From positions 1 to 24,468 of the forward strand of contig CANQZP010000012.1 of assembly GCA_947628395.1 (NCBI GenBank): 24,468 bases of DNA, written 5' to 3'. This document shows positions 14,638 through 23,567 of this stretch, piece after piece. The DNA is from an uncultured Clostridia bacterium (GTDB lineage: Bacteria > Bacillota > Clostridia > TANB77 > CAG-508). The translations under genes and the position numbers were made by a program. Every line of letters begins with the position of its first letter. Within the stretch, counting starts at the first letter, position 1. The notes under the pieces were generated by a model. It ran no database searches. It had not been told where the DNA came from and worked only from the letters and a program-made list of their open reading frames with translations.

Positions 14638-17319
14638 TTATTTTACTTGATACCAATTATCCCCTTCAGACATATCTATTTTTAAAGGCACATCTAACTT
14701 AGCCGCATTTTCCATAGACTCAGCCAAAATCTTTTTAACAACTTCTAGCTCGCTTTTTTCTACTTCTAATAAAAGCTCATCGTGAACCTGTAAAACAATC
14801 ATTGATTTCAAGTTTTCTTTCTTTAGTTTTTTATATACATCAATCATCGCAATTTTCATTATATCAGCAGCAGTTCCCTGAATAGGAGTATTCATTGCAA
14901 CTCTATCCCCGAATTTTCTGACCATATAATTATTAGATTTTAATTCAGGAACATATCTTCTTCTCTTAAATAAAGTTTCTACAAAACCTTTTTCTTTAGC
15001 ATCTTCAACAATGCCATCCATAAATTTTTTTATACCATTATATTTTTCTAAATACTGTTCAATATACTTTTTTGCTTCTTTTCTAGAACAATGAATTTGA
15101 CCTGCCAAACCAAAATCACTAATTCCATATACAATTCCGAAATTTACAGCTTTAGCTCTACTTCTTAATTCTTTAGATACTTTTTCTACTGGAACTCCAA
15201 ACACCCTAGAAGCAGCTTGTGTATGAATATCCTCATCATTTATAAAAGCATTAACCATAGCCTCGTCTTTAGAAATATGAGCAAGAACTCTAAGCTCTAT
15301 TTGAGAATAATCAGCATCTAAATATATAAATCCATTAGCAGGTTTAAAAACTTTTCTAAGCATTTTTCCAAGCTCAATTCTCGTAGGAATATTCTGAAGA
15401 TTAGGATCTGTGCTACTTATCCTACCTGTAGCAGTTACTGTTTGATGGAAAGATGAATGAATCCTTTTTGTATTACTATTAATATATGAAACCATACCAT
15501 CAACATAAGTAGAATTAAGCTTCATAAGTTGTCTATAGTCTAAAATATATTCTATAATCTCATGTTCACCCTGAAGTTTTTCTAATGTATCAACATCTGT
15601 TGAATAACCATTTTTTGTTTTTTTAACAACAGGTAATTTAAGTTTTTCAAACAAAATCTCACCTAATTGTTTAGTAGAATTAATATTAAACTCTTCACCT
15701 GCTAACTCATATATTTTTTTAGTTAAATCTTCAAGACCTACTTTTAATTCCTTTCCAAAAGCAATTAATTCATCTTTATCAACATACATACCATTAATTT
15801 GCATATCAGCTAATACTTCTAGGACAGGCATTTCAATTTTTTCAAACAAATTCAACATATCATTTTTTATAAGCTCATTTTTTAAAACTTCATGCAAATT
15901 CCCAATCGCATAAGCATTTGCCATTACTTCATTATTTGTATTCGATTCTTCTAGAGAATCAAATAAATTCATTTGCTGACTTTCATTATTATTACCTAGA
16001 TATTCCTCTAAATCCTCATGTAAATAATTTCTCACTAAGTCAATTAAATTATACTGATTTATTGTAGAATTTAATAAATAACCTGCAACTTTGATATCAA
16101 ACATAAAATTATTAGGATTAATACCATTTTCCTTTAAAACAATATAATCTTCTCTTAAATCAAAACCAACTTTAAGAATATCTTTATTTTCAAAAACGTC
16201 TTTTAAAATATTAATATTATTAACTAAATAATAATATACTACATTTTTATCCTTATCATATATACTAATTGACTTAACATTCTTTTTAATTATAGAATTT
16301 TCATCATTTTTAAATTCCAAATAAAAATATAAAATTTTATTTTCTTCCGCATTAATTAATACTTCTTTTAATTTTTCATCATCAATATTTTGTGACTTAA
16401 AATCTTCTTTTTTATTTACAATCTCTTTATTTTCTTCCAAATTAAATCTTTCAATAAAACGATTGAATCTTAATTCTTTAAAAATATCTAAAACTTTTTG
16501 ATCATCCCATTTTTTTATTTTAAGTTCATCAATATCAGTATCAATAGGTGAAGAAACATTTATAGTTCCTAGAGTTCTAGATAAATAAGCTAAATCTCTA
16601 TTCTCTACTATTTTTTCTCTTTGCTTTCCTTTTAAATCATCAGTATTTTCATCTACACATTTATAAAGCTCATCAATTGACTTGTACTTTTTTATAATAG
16701 AAAGAGCAGTTTTCTCACCAATTCCAGGAACACCTGGTATATTATCAGAAGTATCTCCTTGAAGTCCCTTAACCTCTATAAGTTGTTTAGGTTCTACCCC
16801 ATAAACTTCAATTACTTTATTTCTATCAAAATTTTCAGTTTCAGTTTTTCCAGCTTTAGTTCTAGGAATTTGAATAGTAACCTTATCAGTTGCAAGTTGA
16901 AAAGCATCTCTATCACCAGTAAGTAAAATAACCTCCAAACCTTTCTTTTCTCCAACTACTGACAAAGTACCTAAAATATCATCAGCCTCATATCCCTCTT
17001 TTTCAATAATTTTAATATTCATGGCACTTAAAACATTTTTCAAAATAGGCATCTGCTGAGCAAGTTCATCAGGCATTCCTTTTCTTGTAGCTTTATACCC
17101 TTCATAAAGTTTATGTCTAGCAGTTGGTGCTTTCAAATCAAATGCTACAGCCAAATAATCAGGATTAACATCATCTAATAATTTAAATAAAATTGCAAGA
17201 AATCCATAAACTGCATTAGTATATGTTCCATCAGCAGTTTGAAGCATCCTGCTTCCCATAATTCCATAAAAAGCTCTATTTACAATACTATTTCCATCAA
17301 TAACAACTAATTTCTCCAA
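14638..17319 (-). CDS. polA: DNA polymerase I
   Basis: The 893-residue protein is full length for Pol I, which processes Okazaki fragments and fills repair gaps. The N-terminal 5'-3' nuclease domain (1-290) has V-I-D-G-N, E-A-D-D and the T-G-D-R-D and G-D-T-S-D-N-I-P-G metal motifs. The polymerase domain has motif A (DADYSQIELR, 668-677), motif B (RSRAKAVNFGIVYG, 719-732) and motif C (VHDE, 845-848). In the middle 3'-5' exonuclease domain, Exo I reads Y-L-E instead of D-x-E (around 333-335). Exo II keeps a D at 387. Exo III has N474 in place of Asp after Y470, so proofreading is probably lost, as in several Gram-positive Pol I enzymes. The start is TTG with an AAGGAGAG site. Confidence 0.97.
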   Translation of the reverse strand: MEKLVVIDGNSIVNRAFYGIMGSRMLQTADGTYTNAVYGFLAILFKLLDDVNPDYLAVAFDLKAPTARHKLYEGYKATRKGMPDELAQQMPILKNVLSAMNIKIIEKEGYEADDILGTLSVVGEKKGLEVILLTGDRDAFQLATDKVTIQIPRTKAGKTETENFDRNKVIEVYGVEPKQLIEVKGLQGDTSDNIPGVPGIGEKTALSIIKKYKSIDELYKCVDENTDDLKGKQREKIVENRDLAYLSRTLGTINVSSPIDTDIDELKIKKWDDQKVLDIFKELRFNRFIERFNLEENKEIVNKKEDFKSQNIDDEKLKEVLINAEENKILYFYLEFKNDENSIIKKNVKSISIYDKDKNVVYYYLVNNINILKDVFENKDILKVGFDLREDYIVLKENGINPNNFMFDIKVAGYLLNSTINQYNLIDLVRNYLHEDLEEYLGNNNESQQMNLFDSLEESNTNNEVMANAYAIGNLHEVLKNELIKNDMLNLFEKIEMPVLEVLADMQINGMYVDKDELIAFGKELKVGLEDLTKKIYELAGEEFNINSTKQLGEILFEKLKLPVVKKTKNGYSTDVDTLEKLQGEHEIIEYILDYRQLMKLNSTYVDGMVSYINSNTKRIHSSFHQTVTATGRISSTDPNLQNIPTRIELGKMLRKVFKPANGFIYLDADYSQIELRVLAHISKDEAMVNAFINDEDIHTQAASRVFGVPVEKVSKELRSRAKAVNFGIVYGISDFGLAGQIHCSRKEAKKYIEQYLEKYNGIKKFMDGIVEDAKEKGFVETLFKRRRYVPELKSNNYMVRKFGDRVAMNTPIQGTAADIMKIAMIDVYKKLKKENLKSMIVLQVHDELLLEVEKSELEVVKKILAESMENAAKLDVPLKIDMSEGDNWYQVK

Positions 17320-17350
17320 AATAAACTCTCCTTATTTTTAAGATACTCTT

Positions 17351-17379
17351 ATCCTAACATAAAAGGAAGTAATTATCAA
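17351..17379 (-). promoter_or_regulatory. Possible promoter of the polA unit
   Basis: TTGATA (17379-17374), a 17-base spacer and TGTTAGGAT with the -10 at 17356-17351 lie 31 bases upstream of the polA start on the minus strand. It overlaps the preceding terminator hairpin, which makes it less certain. Confidence 0.4.
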
Positions 17380-17394
17380 TATAATACTTCCTTT
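17362..17394 (-). terminator. Terminator of the DUF362 gene
   Basis: AAAGGAAGTA (17362-17371) pairs with TACTTCCTTT (17385-17394), a ten-base-pair stem with a 13-base AT-rich loop, 35 bases past the DUF362 stop. Only a few T residues follow. Confidence 0.6.
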
Positions 17395-17429
17395 AAATTT
17401 AAACAATTATATATCTCATTTTATATTTA

Positions 17430-18308
17430 TTAAACCTCAATCAATTCATACTCCTTATTTCCAATACCTAAATCATAAGCTGCATCAATCGTATGAGTAC
17501 CATGTCTTGAATTTATTCTTTCCAATAAATGATCTCTACCAGGATCATCAGATTTCTTTACTAAATCAATACAAGCTTGATCAATAGCAACAGGATCAAG
17601 TGAAGCCAAAATACCAATATCTTTCATACAAGGATCTTCAGCCACATTGCAGCAATCGCAATCAACAGACATATTACACATTACATTAATATATGCAATA
17701 TTATCACCAAAATACTTAACAACTGAAGAAGCCGCATCAGCCATTGATTCCAAAAACTTAATTTGATCTACATTAAACATATCTTCATACGCACCATTTT
17801 CTTTACCAATACAATGAATATACCTCTTTCCTTTTCCAGAAGCAACACCAATTGACAATTGCTTCAAAGCTCCACCATATCCACCCATTGGATGACCTTT
17901 AAAATGTGAAAGAACTAACATAGAATCATATTTTTTTATATTTTTACCAACATAATTCTTTTTTATAACTTTACCATTTGGAATTTCCAAAACAGTATCT
18001 GGTCCCTCAGAATCCATAATATCAACATCAAAATACTTAGACCAACCATGACTCTCCATAAGCTTTGTATGTTTTTCAGTTGTATCTCTAGCACCATCAT
18101 AAGCAGTATTACATTCAACAACAGTTCCATTTACAGCTTCAATCATTTCTTTCAAAAATTCTGGACGAAGATAATTTTGATTTCCCTCCTCACCAGAATG
18201 TAACTTTACAGCCACTTTTCCAGGTAGCTCCTTATTCAAAGTCCTATACATTTTTACAACACTCTCAGGAGTAAGCTCCCTCGTAAAATAAACTTTAGCC
18301 TTTTCCAT
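17430..18308 (-). CDS. DUF362 domain-containing protein
   Basis: This 292-residue protein matches the DUF362 family, whose members are often tied to iron-sulfur proteins but have no settled activity. Family features include V-A-V-K-L-H-S-G-E near residue 35, the central HFKGHPMGGYGGALKQLSIG segment and a Cys-rich patch (C-N-M-S-V-D-C-D-C-C-N and D-P-C-M-K-D-I-G), followed by SLDPVAIDQACID. The clustered cysteines suggest a metal or Fe-S site, although there is no separate ferredoxin domain as in longer members. It has no signal peptide. It is a single-gene transcript with its own promoter and terminator. The ATG has an AAAGGATGAG site. The substrate is unknown. Confidence 0.9.
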   Translation of the reverse strand: MEKAKVYFTRELTPESVVKMYRTLNKELPGKVAVKLHSGEEGNQNYLRPEFLKEMIEAVNGTVVECNTAYDGARDTTEKHTKLMESHGWSKYFDVDIMDSEGPDTVLEIPNGKVIKKNYVGKNIKKYDSMLVLSHFKGHPMGGYGGALKQLSIGVASGKGKRYIHCIGKENGAYEDMFNVDQIKFLESMADAASSVVKYFGDNIAYINVMCNMSVDCDCCNVAEDPCMKDIGILASLDPVAIDQACIDLVKKSDDPGRDHLLERINSRHGTHTIDAAYDLGIGNKEYELIEV

Positions 18309-18347
18309 TTTTACTCATCCTTTCTAAAATTATTTTATATTATCTAA

Positions 18348-18376
18348 TTTATATAATAATAAATATACAAAGTCAA
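18348..18376 (-). promoter_or_regulatory. Promoter of the DUF362 gene
   Basis: TTGACT (18376-18371), a 17-base spacer and TATAAA (18353-18348) lie on the minus strand 40 bases upstream of the ATG, between the gene and the compound inverted repeat. Confidence 0.7.
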
Positions 18377-18407
18377 TATTATATATTTTTTCTAAAGTAG
18401 TGCGAAG

Positions 18408-18659
18408 GGATTTCAGCAGTATTTAGCCAAATTTTCATATTGAATTAAATTTTAATGGCTGCGCAGCGACCAAACGAGCCTGATTTTTCAGGCGAGTGCG
18501 ATTGAAGCAACTTACAGATATTTTTGTATTTCGCATTTTCTTCGAAGCACGGGCGATTGATAATCGCCCCTACGAAATACTTTTTAATCTGAAAGTTGCG
18601 ACAGCAAAGCCATAAAAATTAATCAATATGAAAATTTAATACAAAGCCACATAAATCCC
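18408..18659. repeat. 252-base long imperfect inverted repeat downstream of copA
   Basis: The left arm (18408-18467) and right arm (18595-18659) are complementary over about 60 bases. They share GGGATTT ends, AAATTTTCATATTGA-TTAA and T-AATGGCT segments. The region between holds AAACGAGCC (18472-18480), a GCCTGA/TCAGGC hairpin and a second nested inverted repeat. It fills the space between the copA stop at 18680 and the DUF362 promoter, and no gene is seen in it. A miniature inverted-repeat element is a plausible origin. Confidence 0.7.
18507..18599. repeat. Nested inverted repeat with GCGATT...AATCGC core
   Basis: GCAACTTACAGAT...GTATTTCG (18507-18533) is complementary to 18573-18599. Between the arms are TTCTTCGAAG and a hairpin GGGCGATTGATAATCGCCC (18551-18569). 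The core, read on the minus strand, matches the 7296-7355 element (GTAGG-GCGATT-AATCGCCCG-CTTCGAAG). Its position inside the larger repeat suggests one element inserted into another. Confidence 0.65.
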
Positions 18660-18679
18660 TGGGAGCGGATATTTTTTTG

Positions 18680-20894
18680 TTAAAAATTCAATTTCATCCT
18701 CTTAAGCCTCAACGCATTCAAAATAACAGTAATGCTACTAATAACCATAGCCAAACTTGCAATCATAGGATTTATAGAAATCCCAAAAGGCCTTAACGCA
18801 CCAACAGCAATAGGAATCATAAGCAAATTATAGAAAAATGCCCAAAACAAATTCTGCTTAATATTTCTAACAGTCCTCTTACTAATATAAATCAAATTAA
18901 CAATACTCCCCAAATCATTTCTAGTAAGAATAACATCAGAAGAATCCATAGCAATATCAGTAGCATTATTAACACTAACAGAAACATCGCTCACAGTCAA
19001 AGCAGGACTATCATTTATCCCATCACCGCACATCATTACGACTCTTCCCTCTTCTTTAAGCTCTTTAATAAGCTCAGACTTCTGTTTCGGCATAACATCT
19101 GCAATAACCCTATCTATACCAATATCATTTGCAATCTTTTCAGCCGTCTTTTCATTATCTCCGAGTAAGCATTACAGTTTCAATCTTATTATTATTCAAA
19201 TTAAAAATAACATCTCTAGCATTTTCTTTAACAACATCATTTATACCAATAATAGCAATTACTTCTCTATTCTTAACTACATACACAATACTATTTCCAT
19301 CATCTGCTAAACGCTTTTCATCATCTAAATGTTCATTTTTTATATTATATTTTGTCAGCAATTTTGAATTTCCTAGCAAAATATCCTCATTATCAACAAT
19401 AGCCCTAATACCAAGTCCTGCAATATTTTCAAAGCTTAAAACTTCTAATTTATCTAGTTTCTTCTCCTCTAAATAATCAGTAAAAGCCTTTCCAATAGGA
19501 TGAGTTGATTTACTCTCAATACTTCCAACTACTTGTAATAATCTACTATCAAGAATATCTGTATATTTAATAATTTTAGAAATCTTTAATTTTCCATAAG
19601 TTAATGTACCAGTTTTATCAAAAACAATAGTATTTACTTTTTTACAATTCTCCAAAACTTCACTCTTTTTTACCAATATTCCATTTTGAGCACAAAGTCC
19701 CTCAGCAACTACAATAGCCAAAGGTGTAGCTAACCCTAAACTACAAGGACAAGCAACTACTAATACAGATATAAAAGAAGTAAGAGCTGTTTCTATACTT
19801 TGACCTAAAAAAACATATACAAAAAAACTAATAATACTAATTAAAATAACTACAGGAACAAATACACCAGAAACTTTATCAGCAATCTTAGCAATAGGAG
19901 CTTTAGTACCAGCAGCTTCAACTACTAGTCTTACAATCTCTGAAATAGTAGACTCTTTTCCTATTCTTTCAGCTCTATACTCTAAATAACCATCATAATT
20001 GATACTGCCACATACAACAGTATCCCCCTCTTGCTTAGCAACTGGTTTACTCTCACCAGTAATAAAAGACTCATCTAAATGTGCACTTCCCTCAATAATC
20101 ACTCCATCAACAGCTATTTTCTCGCCAGGTCTTACTACTACTGTATCACCTTTATTTACCTCATCTATAGTTACCTTTTTTTCAATTCCATCCCTTTTTA
20201 CAACAGCAAACTTAGGAGTTATCTCTACTAATTTTCCAATAGCCTCCCTCGTCTTATCTTTACTTATACCATCAATATATCTACCAAGTTTGATAAAATA
20301 AATAACTATTGCAGCAGATTCAAAATAAAGACTAGAAGCATAATGAGTATCTATTGCAAAAACTCTATACATATTAAAAATACTAAAAGATAAACTAGCC
20401 AAAACACCTATTGAAACTAATGTATCCATATTAGGTGTACCATGAATTAAATTTTTATAACCATTTTTTAAAATATCAAAACCATAAACTAAAAAAGCAA
20501 TAGTAATAACTAGTAAAAAAATCATATAATTAGTAACATGAGTATGAGGACTAATAAAATCAATTGTAGGAAGATTTATCATATGTCCCATAGAAACATA
20601 CATAAGTAAAATTGCAAGCACAGTAAATATAATAAATATAAGCTTTTGTATTTTACTTTTAGAATCTTTTCTTATCTCTTTAAATTCACCAAGGCTCTTA
20701 AAACCTGCTTTTTTTACAAATTCATCTAACTTATCTCTAGTTACTATTTTTTCATCATATTCTATAGAAGCATTTGCCATTACAAGATTAACACTAGCAT
20801 TTTTTATACCATTTTGCTTATTCAAATACTTCTCTAAGCCTGAAGAACAAGCCGAACAAGTCATTCCGTCAATAGACAAAATTATTTTTTTCAT
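18680..20894 (-). pseudogene. copA: Copper-exporting P-type ATPase CopA, frame broken by one extra base
   Basis: This is a P1B-type ATPase that exports Cu+ across the membrane. The first frame (20894-19155) has one N-terminal heavy-metal domain (GMTCSAC, Cys 13 and 16), membrane helices, TGES (279-282), the metal-site CPC (382-384), DKTGT (426-430) and the HP motif (465-466). It then ends abnormally after V-M-L-T at 577. Removing one base at 19163 restores the expected L-T-G-D-N motif and joins it in frame to the rest (GDGINDSP and the last two helices), ending at 18680. The repaired product is about 737 residues, normal for CopA with one metal domain. The break may be a real mutation, a sequencing error or, less likely, a +1 recoding site. 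The ribosome binding site is weak (AAAGG about 13 bases away). Confidence 0.88.
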
Positions 20895-20913
20895 ATCAGA
20901 ATATATACCTTTC

Positions 20914-21117
20914 TTATTTTTCTACTTCATACCCAATATCCTCTATTGCCTCTATCAATACATTCTTATCAACATTTCCATTTGTACTAACCCTTACAGA
21001 CCCATCACTATGATTTGCAACAACACTTTCAACACCATCAATATCCTTTAAAATATTTTGTACTCTATTTTCACATCCTTCACACATCATACCATTTACC
21101 TTTAATAAAATTTCCAT
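20914..21117 (-). CDS. copZ: Copper chaperone CopZ-like heavy-metal-associated protein
   Basis: This single 67-residue HMA domain probably binds Cu+ and hands it to CopA. The metal site is G-M-M-C-E-G-C (C12, C15) and the fold ends with the usual I-G-Y-E-V segment. The first base of its ATG is the last base of the ttcA-like stop (TAATG), and GGAGG lies inside the preceding gene's end, so the two are translationally coupled. copA starts 19 bases downstream. The protein lacks any membrane segment. No CsoR or CopY regulator is found in the window, so the operon's copper control is not visible here. Confidence 0.92.
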   Translation of the reverse strand: MEILLKVNGMMCEGCENRVQNILKDIDGVESVVANHSDGSVRVSTNGNVDKNVLIEAIEDIGYEVEK

Positions 21118-21956
21118 TATAAAACCTCCTCTTTATTATTATAATCATCTAAAAAATGATGAAACTCATCTTTTTTCCTATAAGAAATTATAGTATCTAA
21201 ATTTACATTTTGAACACTCTTAAAAATATTCATATCAACATTATCATAAACTTTTTTTAAATCTTTTATTAACCTTTTTATTTCTTCTCTTTTAGAACCC
21301 ACATCATCAGTAGTATGGGACTTTTCTGTAATTTTGCAAGCACACTGTATAAACTCTAAATTATTTTTATTTTTCCAACTTATAATACTTTCTTCTTTTA
21401 CATAATATAAAGGTCTAATAAGTTCCATTCCAGGATGAGACGTACTTCTAACTTTAGGCATCATAGTCTGAACTTGAGCCCCATAAAGCATTCCCATTAA
21501 AATCGTTTCAATAACATCATCAAAATGATGACCTAAAGCAATCTTATTACACCCGAGCTCCTTAGCCTTTTCATATAAATAACCCCTTCTCATTCTAGCA
21601 CAAATATAACAAGGATGATCTTCAATTCTCTCCACAGAATCAAAAATAGGAGTCTCAAACATTATAAGTGGAATATTTAATATATTCGCATTTGAAATAA
21701 CCTTTTGTTTATTAATCTCATTATACCCAGGATTCATAGATATGAAACTCAACTCGAAATTCTTTTTTCTATGCTTTTTAATTTCTTGAAAACATTTAGC
21801 CAAAAGCATAGAATCTTTTCCACCTGATATACATACTGCAATCTTATCACCATCTTGTATCATATCAAAATCTTGAATTGCCTTTACGAACTTTGCCCAT
21901 ATTAGCTTTCGATAACTAGTAGTAATAGACTTTTCTATTTCTTCATACCTTTCCAA
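21117..21956 (-). CDS. TtcA-family tRNA 2-thiocytidine-type PP-loop protein
   Basis: This 279-residue protein belongs to the TtcA/TtuA PP-loop ATPase family, which activates tRNA bases by adenylation and inserts sulfur with the help of a [4Fe-4S] cluster. The PP-loop SGGKDS is at 44-49. Likely cluster ligands are C116 and C119 (C-Y-I-C) plus C205 or C207 (QCACK). The conserved GHHFDDVIET block is present. The start is a TTG with AAGGAG about nine bases upstream. It is the first gene of a transcript that continues into copZ and copA, an unusual pairing. Its exact tRNA target (cytidine 32 in TtcA) is assumed from the family, not shown. It could be an operon-specific paralogue. Confidence 0.88.
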   Translation of the reverse strand: MERYEEIEKSITTSYRKLIWAKFVKAIQDFDMIQDGDKIAVCISGGKDSMLLAKCFQEIKKHRKKNFELSFISMNPGYNEINKQKVISNANILNIPLIMFETPIFDSVERIEDHPCYICARMRRGYLYEKAKELGCNKIALGHHFDDVIETILMGMLYGAQVQTMMPKVRSTSHPGMELIRPLYYVKEESIISWKNKNNLEFIQCACKITEKSHTTDDVGSKREEIKRLIKDLKKVYDNVDMNIFKSVQNVNLDTIISYRKKDEFHHFLDDYNNKEEVL

Positions 21957-22011
21957 ATATCAATACTCCTTCTCAGCAAAATTTCTCATCATTTAATATA
22001 AACTCTATATA

Positions 22012-22041
22012 AATATAATCACTTTCTTGAAAATTTGTCAA
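22012..22041 (-). promoter_or_regulatory. Promoter of the ttcA-like/copZ/copA operon
   Basis: TTGACA (22041-22036), an 18-base spacer and TATATT (22017-22012) are on the minus strand, 55 bases upstream of the TTG start. I did not recognise a CsoR or CopY operator around it. Confidence 0.65.
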
Positions 22042-22068
22042 TAAAATTTATATACATAAAAGAAAAAT

Positions 22069-22105
22069 ACAAAATAGGATGGACACTAATCCCTCCATAT
22101 TTTGT
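22069..22105 (-). terminator. Terminator of the TSCPD/sortase transcript
   Basis: ACAAAATA (minus strand, 22105-22098) pairs with TATTTTGT (22076-22069), and a short GC-containing inner stem (TGGA/TCCA) extends it. ATTTTTCTTTT follows. It lies 50 bases past the TSCPD stop and just upstream of the next promoter. Confidence 0.7.
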
Positions 22106-22154
22106 ATATATTCAGAGAAGATAGGGCTTGACCATACCCTTTACACATTAATTT

Positions 22155-22412
22155 CTACTTAGATTTATCATAAGCTTTTCTTACAGCTCGAGCTAATTGA
22201 TCTGCACAAGAAGTTCCCCTTCTACCACATTTAATCCCACCAATTTTTTTCTCAATTTCTTCAACAGTCATTCCTTCAACAAGTCTAGGAAGAGCTTGTA
22301 AATTTCCAGGGCAACCTCCTTCTAGGAATTCAACATCAGTTACTACATTTCCATTTAATTTAAATCTTATTTTTCTAGCACAAGTATTTTCTGTTTCAAA
22401 AGTATATTCCAT
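22155..22412 (-). CDS. TSCPD domain-containing protein
   Basis: This 85-residue protein is a free-standing TSCPD domain (TIGR03905-like), the module also found at the C-terminus of some vitamin B12-dependent ribonucleotide reductases. It has the F-x3-N-T-C start, GGCPGNL and the signature K-C-G-R-R-G-T-S-C-A-D-Q-L-A, with four conserved cysteines that suggest metal binding. There is no signal peptide. An AGGAG site lies before the ATG. It starts 18 bases after the sortase stop and may be co-transcribed with it, with a terminator downstream. The stand-alone function is not established. Confidence 0.9.
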   Translation of the reverse strand: MEYTFETENTCARKIRFKLNGNVVTDVEFLEGGCPGNLQALPRLVEGMTVEEIEKKIGGIKCGRRGTSCADQLARAVRKAYDKSK

Positions 22413-22430
22413 ATTCCATCACTCCTTTTT

Positions 22431-23240
22431 TTAATTATTCTTTATCTTTTTAGCTACAACTGCTAACCTTCCATCTTGCCTTGAAAACTCACATGTAGAT
22501 AATGTTAAAAGCTGATCTCCATATTCGGCACTAACACCTGTATCATATAAACTTTCCTTTTTAGAATTTTCTATATAATAATTAAATTCATCTTCATTAT
22601 TAGCATTTATAAAATAATAATATCTAAACACATCTTTTTCATTTTTATAATAGACTCTTGACAAAAACACACTAATTATTTCATATTCTGCATCCTCTTT
22701 TACTGTTGTAAATCTTATTTTCTTATGATCTTTATAATAGCTCTCGTCTTTATAATTTAAAAGTTGACAAAACATTTCATTTGTACCTCTATTATTATGA
22801 CCATAAATCAGTAAATTTGTACTAGGTACTTCCCAATTATAATCCTTATCCAAAAATAAAGAACCTTCTGATGAATATTCTTTTTTATAATTGTGTGTCA
22901 TATAAAAATCATTATCTGTACCTTGAAGCACTGGATAACTTATATTACTTCCAGAAATCTCTAACCATCCAACTATATCAGAGTTTTCTAATTGCAGAGC
23001 TTCTAATTTTATCATCCTATCAGTCTTTGGAATGTTAGTTTCTTCAGGTTCTCCTATAACAGTATTTTCTATTACATTATTATCCACCATAAAGTTTTTC
23101 AAAGCTTCACTTTCTTCATGATTTTTATATCTATTAATCATAAAATATGAAGATATAATAATTGTTATTATTAATATTAATAACAATAATTTTAAAACTA
23201 TATTTTTAGAAATTGCTTTTTTATATTTTTCTCTAGTCAT
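22431..23240 (-). CDS. srtB: Class B sortase
   Basis: This transpeptidase cleaves a sorting motif in surface proteins and links them to the cell wall or other acceptors. The 269-residue protein has an N-terminal membrane helix (about 14-35), so the catalytic domain is outside. Catalytic residues are H148 (in IYGHNN), C250 (in TLSTC) and R258 (in G-R-L-A-V-V). The V-L-Q-G-T-D-N-D-F-Y-M-T segment is typical of class B. AAGGAAAG lies before the ATG. A degraded second sortase lies directly upstream. The substrate is unknown. The LPSAG protein in this window is a candidate only by being the sole sorted-looking protein present. Confidence 0.93.
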   Translation of the reverse strand: MTREKYKKAISKNIVLKLLLLILIITIIISSYFMINRYKNHEESEALKNFMVDNNVIENTVIGEPEETNIPKTDRMIKLEALQLENSDIVGWLEISGSNISYPVLQGTDNDFYMTHNYKKEYSSEGSLFLDKDYNWEVPSTNLLIYGHNNRGTNEMFCQLLNYKDESYYKDHKKIRFTTVKEDAEYEIISVFLSRVYYKNEKDVFRYYYFINANNEDEFNYYIENSKKESLYDTGVSAEYGDQLLTLSTCEFSRQDGRLAVVAKKIKNN

Positions 23241-23348
23241 AACTTTCCTTATAATAATTTAATAATATGTATAGCAATCTCTCTAATAATCATCCTTTTT
23301 TATTTTAATATTATTATCTCCTCATTTTTTAATATAATGTATTTAATT

Positions 23349-23567
23349 TTATTTTTCTTCAATTGCATTAACAATAATTCTTCCTTTGCTACTTGAGCCA
23401 CATGTTATAAGAGTAATCATCTTTCCTGAATAATCAATTTGTTGATCAAAATTTATATTACTTTTTCTAATTGCTGTGTTTATATAATCTCTTTTACTAT
23501 TTTCATCAAATTTATTTTTATCTTTCTCAATTTGTTTTTGGTACCTTTCCTTCTCTGAGTAATCAAT
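23349..23567 (-). pseudogene. Remnant of a second sortase (C-terminal part only)
   Basis: An open frame of 72 codons, bounded by a stop at 23568-23570, has no start codon or ribosome binding site in a suitable place. Its end reads M-I-T-L-I-T-C-G-S-S-S-K-G-R-I-I-V, which aligns with the TLSTC...GRLAVV catalytic end of the intact class B sortase. The preceding RDYINTAIRKS also fits. The His-containing N-terminal two-thirds are missing. I infer a truncated sortase left after recombination, perhaps when the rhuM side arrived. The remaining intergenic DNA (23241-23348 and 23568-23640) shows only AT-rich sequence. Confidence 0.7.

Noticed and set aside
18680..19093. A separate 137-residue hydrolase-like protein
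   Set aside because: Its frame continues upstream without a stop to 19162 and completes CopA, so it is the C-terminal part of the broken gene and not an independent one.
21957..22068. A riboswitch or copper-sensing operator in the ttcA-like leader
   Set aside because: The leader is short and AT-rich with no stable structure or recognisable CopY/CsoR site.
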